Assembly: GCF_011682175.1 (NCBI RefSeq) | Contig: NZ_WHJG01000023.1 | Span: 57,972 to 121,971 of the forward strand | Length of the DNA: 64,000 nt | Reading direction: 5' to 3' | Origin: Massilia frigida | GTDB lineage: Bacteria > Pseudomonadota > Gammaproteobacteria > Burkholderiales > Burkholderiaceae_D | Shown: positions 44,716 through 52,883 of the stretch, one piece after another | How positions within the stretch are numbered: the stretch's first letter is position 1 | Layout: each line of letters begins with the position of its first letter | Program-made: the position numbers and the translations under genes | Notes under the pieces: model-generated | The model's input: only the letters and a program-made list of their open reading frames with translations | Told to the model about the DNA's origin: nothing | The model's database searches: none

Positions 44716-45630
44716 ATGGACCGTTTTGATGAGTTGCAGATTTTCGTGGCGATCCTCGACGCCGGTAGCCTGAGCGGCGCGGCACGGCGCCTGCGCCGCT
44801 CGGCCCCGGCCGTCACGCGCGCCCTGGCCGCGCTGGAGGAGCGGGTCGGCACGCGCCTGGTCGAGCGCACCACGCGCCGCCTGGCCGCCACCGAAGCGGG
44901 CTTGCGCCTGGCCGAAATGGCGCGCCGCGTGCTGGCCGACTACGACGATGCCGTGCGCGAGGATGACAACGCGCCCCTGCGCGGCCGCCTGCGCATCACC
45001 GTGCCGAATGTGTTCGGGCGCCGCCACGTGGCCCCGGCCATGATCGACTTCCTCGACCTGCATCCGGCCCTGCAGGTCGAGCTGGTGTTCAACGACCGCA
45101 ACCTGGACATGATCGAGCACGGCCTGGACCTGGCGGTGCGCATCGGTCCCCTGCCCGATACCGGCATGATGGCGCGTCAGGTGGGCCAGGTGCGGCGCAT
45201 GCTGGTGGCCAGCCCGGCCTACCTGGCGCGGCGCGGCACGCCGTCCAGCCCACGCGAACTGGACGCCCACGACATCATCTTTTCCGAGCAGCGCGCGGGC
45301 ACCGAATGGCGGTTTCTGGAGGATGGGCGCGAATTCGCGGTACGGTTGGCGCCGCGCCTGATCGTCAACGAAATCGACACCATGCTGCTGGCGGTGCTGG
45401 CCGGGCGCGGCATCGGCCGTCCGCTCTCTTACCAGGTGGCCGAGCAGCTTGCCGCCGGCACTCTGGTGCGCCTGTTGCCGGCCTACGAACCGGCGCCGCT
45501 GCCGGTGCAGCTGCTGGTGCCGAGCGCGCGCCACATGGCGCCGCGTTTGCGCGCCTGCATCGAATTCCTCGTCCCGCGCCTGACCGCCTTGCCGGTGCTC
45601 CAGCCGAGCGCCTGCGCCAAAAACGCTTGA
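44716..45630 (+). CDS. LysR-family regulator
   Basis: A 304-residue protein starting at ATG 44716 with GGAAG upstream; TTG and GTG codons at 44701-44704 are weaker options. N-terminal HTH (FVAILDAGSLSGAARRLRRSAPAVTRALAALEERVGTRLVERTTR) and a periplasmic-binding-protein-like effector domain (GRLRITVPNVFGRRHVAPAMIDFLD, LAGRGIGRPLSYQVAEQLAAG). The local pattern suggests it controls the divergent GST-PNPOx operon. The effector is unknown. Confidence 0.9.
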   Translation: MDRFDELQIFVAILDAGSLSGAARRLRRSAPAVTRALAALEERVGTRLVERTTRRLAATEAGLRLAEMARRVLADYDDAVREDDNAPLRGRLRITVPNVFGRRHVAPAMIDFLDLHPALQVELVFNDRNLDMIEHGLDLAVRIGPLPDTGMMARQVGQVRRMLVASPAYLARRGTPSSPRELDAHDIIFSEQRAGTEWRFLEDGREFAVRLAPRLIVNEIDTMLLAVLAGRGIGRPLSYQVAEQLAAGTLVRLLPAYEPAPLPVQLLVPSARHMAPRLRACIEFLVPRLTALPVLQPSACAKNA

Positions 45631-45660
45631 CGCCGCGCCAGACCTTGGGCATGATTCAAA

Positions 45661-45676
45661 CCTACTAGTTGGTAGG
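45661..45676. promoter_or_regulatory. TetR operator, autoregulatory copy
   Basis: CCTACTAGTTGGTAGG (45661-45676) is nearly palindromic and overlaps the region just upstream of the tetR GTG start. It shares the ACTAGTTGGTA core with the perfect palindrome upstream of the SDR gene. Confidence 0.7.
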
Positions 45677-45690
45677 TGCGTGGAGGCAAG

Positions 45691-46278
45691 GTGGAAAAAC
45701 GATTTGCGACATTGTCGGCCTCGGCCGAGCGGGTGGTCGACGCGGCCCAGCGGCTGATCCAGCAGTACGGCTATAACGGCTTTTCGTACGATGACATCGC
45801 GCGCGAAATCGACATCAAGAAGCCCAGCATCCATCACCATTTCCGCACCAAGGCCGATCTGGTGCACACCATCGTGCAGCGCTATGGCGACCGTTTCGCC
45901 ACCCTGCTGCGCGCCATCGACGAGACCGGCGAGGACGCGCCCGCGCGCCTGGCCCGCTACGGCGAGCTGTTCGCGGCCACCTACCAGCAAGACCGGCGCC
46001 TGTGCGTGTGCGGCATCCTGGGCGCGGAAGCGGCGGCCATGTCGCCCGAGCTGGCGCTCGAAGTGCGCGCGTTTTTCCAGCTCAACCTGGATTGGCTGGC
46101 CAACACCATCCTTGAGGGCGAACGCGCCGGCCTGCTGCGCGTGCGCGGCGGCGCCGATGCGCAAGCCTACGGGCTGCTCAGCGCGCTGGAAGGGGCGATG
46201 ATGGTCGGGCGCGGCTTCGGCAGCGACGCCAGCCCGGCCCTGGCGGGCACCACTTATGTATCGAACATGCTGGTCTGA
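45691..46278 (+). CDS. TetR-family repressor
   Basis: A 195-residue protein. GTG 45691 is chosen as GGAGG lies 4 bp upstream; GTG 45676 is an alternative. N-terminal HTH ([45 protein letters not shown]) is followed by a helical ligand domain ([23 protein letters not shown]). It likely represses itself and the SDR gene through palindromes at 45661 and 46331. The inducer is unknown. Confidence 0.9.
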   Translation: MEKRFATLSASAERVVDAAQRLIQQYGYNGFSYDDIAREIDIKKPSIHHHFRTKADLVHTIVQRYGDRFATLLRAIDETGEDAPARLARYGELFAATYQQDRRLCVCGILGAEAAAMSPELALEVRAFFQLNLDWLANTILEGERAGLLRVRGGADAQAYGLLSALEGAMMVGRGFGSDASPALAGTTYVSNMLV

Positions 46279-46330
46279 TCCGGCATCCCGGTTGCCGGCA
46301 TTGGCCGGCATTTTTTTGGCAACAATAACC

Positions 46331-46346
46331 TACCAACTAGTTGGTA
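46331..46346. promoter_or_regulatory. TetR operator at the SDR promoter
   Basis: TACCAACTAGTTGGTA is a perfect 16-bp palindrome, 14 bp before the SDR start codon and partly overlapping its upstream region. It closely resembles the site before tetR, so TetR control of the SDR is likely. Confidence 0.8.
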
Positions 46347-46360
46347 TAGAAAGGCATCAT

Positions 46361-47134
46361 ATGAACACCACCTTTGCAGGACAAACCCTTCTCGCCGTCG
46401 GCGGCAACAGCGGCATGGGGCTGGCCTCGGCCCGCCTGGTGCTGCGCGGCGGCGGCGCGGTAGTGCTGCTCGGGCGCGACGCGGCCAAGAATGCGCGCGC
46501 CGCCGACGAGCTCGACGCCCCCGGCCGCGTGCACACCCTGGCCGGCGACATCGGCAACGCGGCCGACCTGGCGCGCCTGCGCCAGCAACTGGCCGCCGAC
46601 CATCCGCACATCAACCTGATCCTGAACGCGGCCGGCATCTTTTTCCCCAAGCCGTTCCTGGAGCACGGCGCGTCCGACTACGACCAGTACCAGGCGATCA
46701 ACCGCGGCATCTTCTTCCTGACCCAGTCGGTGGTGGCCACCATGGTGGCGCGCGGTGCGCCCGGGGCGATCGTCAATATCGGCTCGATGTGGGCGCGCCA
46801 GGCGGTTGCCGCCACGCCGTCGTCGGCCTATTCGATGGCCAAGGCCGGCATCCATGCGCTGACCCAGCACCTGGCGCTGGAACTGGCGCAGCACAAGATC
46901 CGCGTCAACGCCGTCTCGCCGGCCGTGGTCGACACGCCGGTGTACGAAGGCTTCATTCCCAAGGACCAGGTGGCGGCCGCGCTGGCGGGCTTTAACGGCT
47001 TTCACCCGATCGGACGCATCGGCACGGCCCAGGATATCGCGCACACAGTGGCCTTCCTGCTGTCGAACGACGCAGCCTGGGTCACGGGCGCGGTGTGGGA
47101 TGTGGATGGCGGCGTGATGGCGGGACGCAACTGA
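46361..47134 (+). CDS. SDR-family oxidoreductase
   Basis: A 257-residue protein with GAAAGG 7 bp before ATG 46361. Classical SDR features: the nucleotide-binding motif [11 protein letters not shown] (GGxxGxG in place of TGxxxGxG), NAAG, catalytic Ser142 (NIGSMW), Tyr157 and Lys161 (AYSMAKAG), and the C-terminal [11 protein letters not shown]. It is NAD(P)H dependent; the substrate is unknown. It is controlled by the upstream TetR repressor through the palindrome at 46331. Confidence 0.92.
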   Translation: MNTTFAGQTLLAVGGNSGMGLASARLVLRGGGAVVLLGRDAAKNARAADELDAPGRVHTLAGDIGNAADLARLRQQLAADHPHINLILNAAGIFFPKPFLEHGASDYDQYQAINRGIFFLTQSVVATMVARGAPGAIVNIGSMWARQAVAATPSSAYSMAKAGIHALTQHLALELAQHKIRVNAVSPAVVDTPVYEGFIPKDQVAAALAGFNGFHPIGRIGTAQDIAHTVAFLLSNDAAWVTGAVWDVDGGVMAGRN

Positions 47135-47197
47135 CGCCAAGCAGCGGCGAATCGTGCCACGCTTGCCAAGGTGGCATCGATCCGGGATGATGGGAGC

Positions 47198-47671
47198 ATG
47201 AAAAAACATATCCCCTCCTCCTTCTTGCGCCTGTGCTTCGCAGCCGCGCTGATCGCCTCCGGCACCGCCTGCGGCGGACCGTCCAACACGTCCGCGACGG
47301 CATCGGCCGCATCGGCCGCGCCCGCCAAGCCGGCGCCGGCCGCTGCCAGCGATACGGCCAGTTCGCTCGGCGCGCGCATCACGGCCGAGATTGGCGACGC
47401 CGCCTGCGACAACGCCAGCCAGTGCCGTACCTTGCCGGTCGGCAGCAAGGCCTGCGGCGGACCGGCCGGTTTCCTGCCATGGTCGACCAAGCGCAGCAAC
47501 GGTGAACTGCTGGCGCGGCTGGCGGCCGAACAGGCGGCCGCCGAAAAGAAAGTGAACGAGAAAAGCGGCATGATGTCGACCTGCTCGGTCGAACAGGACC
47601 CGGGCGCGACCTGCAACGCCGGACGCTGCGTGCTGCAAGCGCGCGGCCTGGGCGGGGTCGACGCGCGCTGA
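47198..47671 (+). CDS. Secreted Cys-rich protein, possible lipoprotein
   Basis: A 157-residue protein with GGGAG before ATG 47198. The hydrophobic N-terminus ends in ASGTACGG, a weak lipobox. An Ala/Ser/Pro-rich linker (~30-65) precedes a Cys-rich domain with six cysteines (DAACDNASQCRTLPVGSKACGG, MMSTCSVEQ, TCNAGRCVLQ). The pattern is typical of small secreted inhibitors or binding proteins, but no family was recognised. An intrinsic terminator follows. Confidence 0.65.
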   Translation: MKKHIPSSFLRLCFAAALIASGTACGGPSNTSATASAASAAPAKPAPAAASDTASSLGARITAEIGDAACDNASQCRTLPVGSKACGGPAGFLPWSTKRSNGELLARLAAEQAAAEKKVNEKSGMMSTCSVEQDPGATCNAGRCVLQARGLGGVDAR

Positions 47672-47702
47672 CCGATAGCGCCGCTGCAACAGCGGCGCTC
47701 CA

Positions 47703-47741
47703 TAAAAAAAGGCTGCGGGCAAGAATGCCGCAGCCTTTTTT
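47703..47741. terminator. Bidirectional intrinsic terminator
   Basis: An A tract (47703-47710), stem GGCTGCGG (47711-47718) paired with CCGCAGCC (47728-47735), and a T tract (47736-47741). It sits between the convergent Cys-rich protein gene and subtilase gene and can terminate both. Confidence 0.93.
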
Positions 47742-47779
47742 CACAGGCGCGCCGGGCGGCGCGCCTGCTCGTGCCAAGC

Positions 47780-50700
47780 TTACTTCGCCAGTGGCGCGGC
47801 GCGACGCGGAGCGTCGAACTGTGGCAGCGGATCGTCGGTATTGACTTCAACCATCGTCATGCCCTGGGTAGCGCCTGCCACCACATAACGCAGTGCGCCC
47901 AGGTGACGCTGGTTGGCCGCCAGGCCCGACCAGCTCATGCTGACCGTGCCGGTGCCGCCGACATACGAATACGCCGGTACCAGTGCCTTGAAGTTGCCGT
48001 TGGTGGCGCCTGCTGGCAAGACCCACGACGACAGCTTGTACTCGGCTTCGCCGCCGGCTGGCTCGTAACCGATCACGCACACCTTGTAGGCGCCCGCTGC
48101 TGGCGAAACCAGTTGCACGCGCTCGTTCGAGCCGCCGTTGCCGCTCGAGGTGATGGCGCCGTTCGGGCCAACCACGATCAGGTCCAGGTCGGATGCTGCG
48201 CCGCCGCTGGTGTCGTCGTTGAACAGCGAGAAGCGCGCTGCCATGGTCGATGCTGGCACGTTGACCGTGTGCACGTTCACGCCAGGACCACCGCCGGCCA
48301 GGCAAGCTGCCTGGTAGATATCGGCGTCGGTGCCGGCTTCGCCGATGGTGCGCGTTTCCACGACCGCAGGCAGCAGGCCCGATTTGACCGCCGTCATGGC
48401 GCCGGTGAAGCCGGTACCGATGGTGATCAGCTTGCTGCCGGTGGCAAATTCGCTCGACACCGACGCCGCTGCCGCCAGGGCCGAACCGCGCACCGTCAGC
48501 GGGCTGCGCACGTTGGTCACGCCGTCAGACCAGACCAGGCTGCCGTAGGTCCAGGTATCGACCGGCGCATCGATGCGGGTGACCTTGACCTTGAAGCTGG
48601 CTTTCTGGCCGGCGCCGATGGTCAGCGTCGGCGGTTGCACCTCGACCTTGTAGCCAGGCAGGCTGGCCGTGGCGTTGTAGGTCGCGGCGGTGGTGCCGAC
48701 GTTGGTCACGGTACGGCTCAGGGTCAGGCTGCCCAGCACGTTACTGGCGGTCAGCGACGCCAGGTTCAGGTTGTACGGCTGGATGGTGCCGATCGCCTGG
48801 CAGGTCGCGGCGCTGTACACGCCGGCATTCAGGCCGCACAGGAAGCGTGCGTAGTCGATCTCGCTGGCATCGTACACCAGGCCCGGATTGGCGGCGCCGT
48901 TCGGCGTCACGTGGCCGGCGCCCTGGCCCCATGGCAAGGTGCCGGTGGCTTTGGCGGTGGTATCCCATTTCACGCCCGCGGTCACGCCGTCCGGCTGGGT
49001 GCTGCCGGCGCTGGTCATCAGCGCCGATTTGATTGCCGCTGGCGACCAGGTCGGGTGCAGTTGCTTGAGCAGCGCGGCCAGGCCGGCCACGTGCGGGCTG
49101 GCCATCGAGGTACCCGAGTAGAAGGCCCAGTCGGACATGGTCGACGGATTGCCGGCGGCAATCGCATCGCGCTGCGCGCGGGTCAGGTCGGCGGTGACGC
49201 CGGCCAGCACGTCGCTGCCCGGTGCGGTGACGTCCGGTTTCAGGATGTTGGCGTTGGCCACGTTCGGTCCGCGCGAGGAGCTGCCGCTCATCACCGGTGC
49301 CGCCACGTTCGGATTGACCACGCCTTTCAGGTCGCCCAGCGAAGCGATGGCACTGGTCGGATTGGCGGCGATGTAGCTTTTCAGCGTGGTGCCTTCAGCG
49401 ACCGGCAGGTGCACGGTCGACAGTGCATGCGACTGGTTGAGGATGGCGTTGTTGGTCACGACGACGTTGGCGATGATCGCACCGACGGCGCCGGCATCCT
49501 TGGCGTTCTGGCTCTTGTTGACCAGCACGTTGGCGCCGCGGTCGCACACCAGGATCTTGCCGGCCACCTTGGCCGGGTCGATCAGCGGCTGCTCGCCATC
49601 GGCCGCGCCGAAGCACTGCAGCAGTTTCGGCAGGGCCGGATCGACACCGGCCAGGCCGGCGTCGCGCGCCAGGATCAGCGGTGCCGAGCCGGTCGAGGCA
49701 TTGCTCGACGAACCGGTCAGCTTGGTGCCGTTACCCAGGGTGGCGGTACCGACGAACAGGCGGTTGTGGGAAGAGTTACCGACCGTGGTCAGCCATGGGC
49801 TGATGTGCGATACCGGGGCGGGCGTGGCCACGCCAGGGCCGGAATTGCCGCCCGAGGCTGCCACGAACACGCCCGCGCTGGCCGCGCCGAGGAAGGCCAC
49901 TTCGGTCGCTTCGTTGAAAGCGCCGCCGCCGGCGTTCGGGCCGATCGAGAAGTTGATCACGTTCACGCCGTCTTTGACGGCTTGCTCGATCGCGGCCACG
50001 CTGTTGGCGGTGGCGCAACCGTTCTTGCCGGAGGCGGCGTCGGTCCAGCACACCTTGTACGAGGCGATGCGGGCGCGTGGCGCGATGCCGCTGGCAAGAC
50101 CCAGGGTCAAGGCGCCATTGACGATCGGGGTGTTGGCATTGCCGCCGGCGGTGGTCGAGGTGTGGGTACCGTGGCCGCCATGGCCTTCGGCGCCGGCGAC
50201 CGAGTCGCGCGGGGAGCTAAATTCGGTCCAGTGCAGGGCCTGGGTAGGCGACTTGAAGTAGCGCGCGCCGATCAGCTTGTTGTTGCAGTTGGTCAGGGCG
50301 AAGCCTTCGCCGGTGTCGCAGCTGCCTTTCCAGGTCGACGGCGGCGCGCCGTAGGCCAGGGTGGTGCCCGAGTGGCTCGGCACGCCGTTGGCGTCGACCT
50401 TGTCGGCGAACGAGGCATTTTCCGGCCACACGCCGCTGTCGACGATGCCGATGACGATGTTCTCGCCCGCGGCAACCTTGCCGCCAACCTGTTCCCACAG
50501 GCCGCCGGCTTTATCCAGGCCGAGGAAGGTCGGGGTGTAGTTGGTGTCCATCTGCATGATGGAGTCGGCCGTGATGTTGGCCACGCCCGCATCTTTTTTC
50601 AGCGCGCGCACTTCGGCGTCGGTCAGCATGGCCGAAAAGCCGTTGAAGACGACGTTGAACTTGTGGGTGACCTGGGCCGCGTTGACGCCGCTGAGGACTT

Positions 50701-50938
50701 TCGATTTCTTGGTTTCGAGGTAGCTGATGTAGTTCTGCACATCGCTCGCGTCGACGTCCAGGCGCTGGCCTTCGGCCGGCTTGGTGGCGGCCAGGCCGGC
50801 CACCTGGCCGGTGTAGGTGGCGACCGGCTTGTCGACCAGTTGCACGATGTAGGAACGGCGTACTTCGTCAGCGGAGGTGGTGGTGGCGAGGCCAGCCAGC
50901 ATCAGCATGACGGCAAGGGAAACAGGGCGGAGTGTCAT
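47780..50938 (-). CDS. Large secreted subtilase (S8) with PA domain
   Basis: A 1052-residue protein with a signal peptide (to ~23) and an I9 propeptide (SYIVQLVDKPVATYTG...). The S8 domain has Asp167 (GIVDSGVW), His256 (GGHGTHTST) and Ser611 (SGTSMASPHVAG), with an oxyanion Asn in AASGGNSGPG. It is split by a protease-associated insertion (LLQCFGAADGEQPLIDPAKVAGKILVCDRG), as in plant-type subtilases. Later domains are a fibronectin-type-III-like sandwich (LSRTVTNVGTTAATYNA), and a C-terminal region of ~200 residues. The enzyme has no PEP-CTERM tag. It directly follows a PEP-CTERM protein gene (19-bp gap), suggesting joint expression. Confidence 0.93.
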   Translation of the reverse strand: MTLRPVSLAVMLMLAGLATTTSADEVRRSYIVQLVDKPVATYTGQVAGLAATKPAEGQRLDVDASDVQNYISYLETKKSKVLSGVNAAQVTHKFNVVFNGFSAMLTDAEVRALKKDAGVANITADSIMQMDTNYTPTFLGLDKAGGLWEQVGGKVAAGENIVIGIVDSGVWPENASFADKVDANGVPSHSGTTLAYGAPPSTWKGSCDTGEGFALTNCNNKLIGARYFKSPTQALHWTEFSSPRDSVAGAEGHGGHGTHTSTTAGGNANTPIVNGALTLGLASGIAPRARIASYKVCWTDAASGKNGCATANSVAAIEQAVKDGVNVINFSIGPNAGGGAFNEATEVAFLGAASAGVFVAASGGNSGPGVATPAPVSHISPWLTTVGNSSHNRLFVGTATLGNGTKLTGSSSNASTGSAPLILARDAGLAGVDPALPKLLQCFGAADGEQPLIDPAKVAGKILVCDRGANVLVNKSQNAKDAGAVGAIIANVVVTNNAILNQSHALSTVHLPVAEGTTLKSYIAANPTSAIASLGDLKGVVNPNVAAPVMSGSSSRGPNVANANILKPDVTAPGSDVLAGVTADLTRAQRDAIAAGNPSTMSDWAFYSGTSMASPHVAGLAALLKQLHPTWSPAAIKSALMTSAGSTQPDGVTAGVKWDTTAKATGTLPWGQGAGHVTPNGAANPGLVYDASEIDYARFLCGLNAGVYSAATCQAIGTIQPYNLNLASLTASNVLGSLTLSRTVTNVGTTAATYNATASLPGYKVEVQPPTLTIGAGQKASFKVKVTRIDAPVDTWTYGSLVWSDGVTNVRSPLTVRGSALAAAASVSSEFATGSKLITIGTGFTGAMTAVKSGLLPAVVETRTIGEAGTDADIYQAACLAGGGPGVNVHTVNVPASTMAARFSLFNDDTSGGAASDLDLIVVGPNGAITSSGNGGSNERVQLVSPAAGAYKVCVIGYEPAGGEAEYKLSSWVLPAGATNGNFKALVPAYSYVGGTGTVSMSWSGLAANQRHLGALRYVVAGATQGMTMVEVNTDDPLPQFDAPRRAAPLAK

Positions 50939-50957
50939 ATTGGAATTCCTTGCGTGC

Positions 50958-51743
50958 TTAGAGGGTAACCGGGGTCGATGGGGTGCTGCCAGCCTTGCGG
51001 CGGCGCGTCAGGCTGATGGCGCCGATGCCCAGGCCCACCAGCAGGAACGATCCCGGTTCCGGCACGGCGTTGAAGCTGATATCGTCCAGCGCGAACTGGG
51101 CCTGGCCGTTGGCCGGATTGGCCAGCGAGTTGTAGCAGCCGCCATTGCCGTCGAACAGGCAGGCATTGACCGTCAGGCTGGTCAGCACTTCATTGCGGAA
51201 TTTCTGGTCGATCAGGGCCGAACCGAAGGTGAAGCTGCCGCCGCCGTTCTGGCCGGGGAATTCCGAGGTGCTCGACACCACGGTGCCGTCGGCACGGATG
51301 CCGGAAAATTGCAGCAAGCCATAGTTGCCGTCAGGGATGCTAACCGGTGGCAGGAACGCCAGGCTCAGGCCACCGATCTGGAACTGGTGGCCGGAACGCG
51401 TGAATTTCACGCCGCCATCGTTGATAACTGCAAGGAAATTGCCGCTGGCGCCAGCCGGGCAACCGATCGAGAAGCAGGTATCCGGATCGTTGCTGTTGGC
51501 GATGGCGGCGAACGGGCCGGTCAGGCTCAGCTCATCGGCAATCGGACTACCGAGAATCAACATGTTGTAGCCGCCCTCGCTGACCGATTCGCCGTTGACC
51601 AGGGCGTTCGGCTGGACCGATTCGAAGGTGATAGGACTGGCCATGGCCGGCAGCGCGCTCATCAGGGCGGCTACGGCTGCGATCGTGTGGAGTGCGCGGG
51701 TGGCGCGCCGTGGGGTACCCAGCGGGGTGACTGTGCGATTCAT
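50958..51743 (-). CDS. PEP-CTERM exported protein
   Basis: A 261-residue protein starting at ATG 51743. A signal peptide (AAVAALMSALPAMAS) precedes a beta-rich domain (SPITFESVQPNALVNGES, SGNFLAVINDGG, QFALDDISFN). The C-terminus is VPEPGSFLLVGLGIGAISL followed by RRRK: PEP motif, membrane helix, basic cluster. This is the exosortase sorting signal. It matches the PEP-CTERM group with a QFxxDD motif. It would be processed by an exosortase (not in this window) and sent to the surface or extracellular matrix. First gene of a two-gene unit with the subtilase. Confidence 0.9.
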   Translation of the reverse strand: MNRTVTPLGTPRRATRALHTIAAVAALMSALPAMASPITFESVQPNALVNGESVSEGGYNMLILGSPIADELSLTGPFAAIANSNDPDTCFSIGCPAGASGNFLAVINDGGVKFTRSGHQFQIGGLSLAFLPPVSIPDGNYGLLQFSGIRADGTVVSSTSEFPGQNGGGSFTFGSALIDQKFRNEVLTSLTVNACLFDGNGGCYNSLANPANGQAQFALDDISFNAVPEPGSFLLVGLGIGAISLTRRRKAGSTPSTPVTL

Positions 51744-52080
51744 CTCTTGCCTTATGTTTGAATTATTTCGATCAATGGGCGTACAGGTCGAGGTGCCTGC
51801 TTGCTACTTTTCTTAAAAGTGCAAAAGACTATAGCAAAGGAAATAATTGTTGTAGCAATAATCTCAACGTAAATAATTCATATTTTTAATCATTTCACCA
51901 AAGCTTGTTTCGTTTCCTCTATGAAAAGATGCCAAAATGGTCCGTGACAATTTCACCACATTTGCCAACATTGTTTGTGTTAGCTGTACTTGACTCTTTT
52001 TCCGTTTGCGCGCGTAATTGCGTGCGCGCGGCGCCAAGGGTGTGTATCATGGGTATTCGTTATAAGCGTAAGGATCGATC
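51744..52080. other. AT-rich divergent promoter region
   Basis: 337 bp between the PEP-CTERM gene (minus) and the YcbK-like gene (plus). About 51825-51985 is markedly AT-rich compared with the window, with several TATTT/TAAATAA-type runs. It is the likely promoter area for both directions. No coding frame was seen. Confidence 0.6.
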
Positions 52081-52617
52081 ATGAACCCACGCCGCTCCTT
52101 TCTGAAGAGTTCGGTTGTACTGGCATCGGCACTGAGTCTTCCCGCCATGGCCCGCACCGCCAAGGCTGTACCAGGCGAACGCACCTTGCGCCTGTATAAC
52201 ACCCACACGGGTGAAAGCCTGCGCAGCGTGTTCTGGGCCGAGGGCCAGTTCCTGCCCGAATCGCTCACCGACATCAACAAACTGTTGCGCGACCACCGCA
52301 ACAACACGGTGGCCCACATCGACCCGCAACTGCTGGTGCTGCTCAACCGGGTCAGCACCCAGCTCGGGCGCGACCCGGTCCTGCACGTCATTTCCGGCTA
52401 CCGCTCGCCCGAAACCAACCAGATGCTGGCCGAAGCCAGCGATGGCGTGGCGCGCCACAGCATGCACCTCGAAGGCAAGGCCATCGACATCCGCATGCCG
52501 GGCCAGAGCCTGGCGCATGTGCACAAGGCGGCGCTCAACGCGCGCGGCGGCGGCGTCGGCTACTACCCCGATTCGCAATTCGTCCACCTCGATACCGGCC
52601 GCCTGCGCCGCTGGTAA
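52081..52617 (+). CDS. YcbK/MepK-like murein endopeptidase (Tat-exported)
   Basis: A 178-residue protein with a Tat signal (PRRSFLKSS). The M15-type/DUF882 domain shows HVISGYRSPETNQMLAEAS and the zinc-ligand pattern HSMHLEGKAIDIRM with FVHLDTG. In E. coli the homologue YcbK/MepK is a periplasmic peptidoglycan endopeptidase cleaving cross-links. It stands alone after the AT-rich intergenic region. Confidence 0.88.
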   Translation: MNPRRSFLKSSVVLASALSLPAMARTAKAVPGERTLRLYNTHTGESLRSVFWAEGQFLPESLTDINKLLRDHRNNTVAHIDPQLLVLLNRVSTQLGRDPVLHVISGYRSPETNQMLAEASDGVARHSMHLEGKAIDIRMPGQSLAHVHKAALNARGGGVGYYPDSQFVHLDTGRLRRW

Positions 52618-52883
52618 GTCACTGAAGGGCGCGCGCCGCAGCGCCGGCGCCGCCGCCCCGACTTAATTCCTTGCCATCGCTTTCGCGCCGCCTGCTTGCC
52701 ATCCTTGCCATGGCGTGACAGCCTGCGCGTGAGTGCGTGCGCGCCCGCTCGCTCCCGCTCCCATCGACAGGCCTTGCCGCACGCTGCCGGCCGGGCTGGC
52801 GCGCTGACCTTTCCAGGCCGGCGCCGGAACCTATTGCGCAAGGCGGCGTCTAACCAGTTCAGTCACCCATCTGCACGCAGCGC

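Noticed and set aside
47771..50968. Very long open frame on the plus strand opposite the subtilase gene
   Set aside because: It is an antisense by-product of GC-rich codon use; it has no ribosome-binding site, and its low-complexity sequence matches nothing, while the minus strand has a full catalytic triad and domain order.
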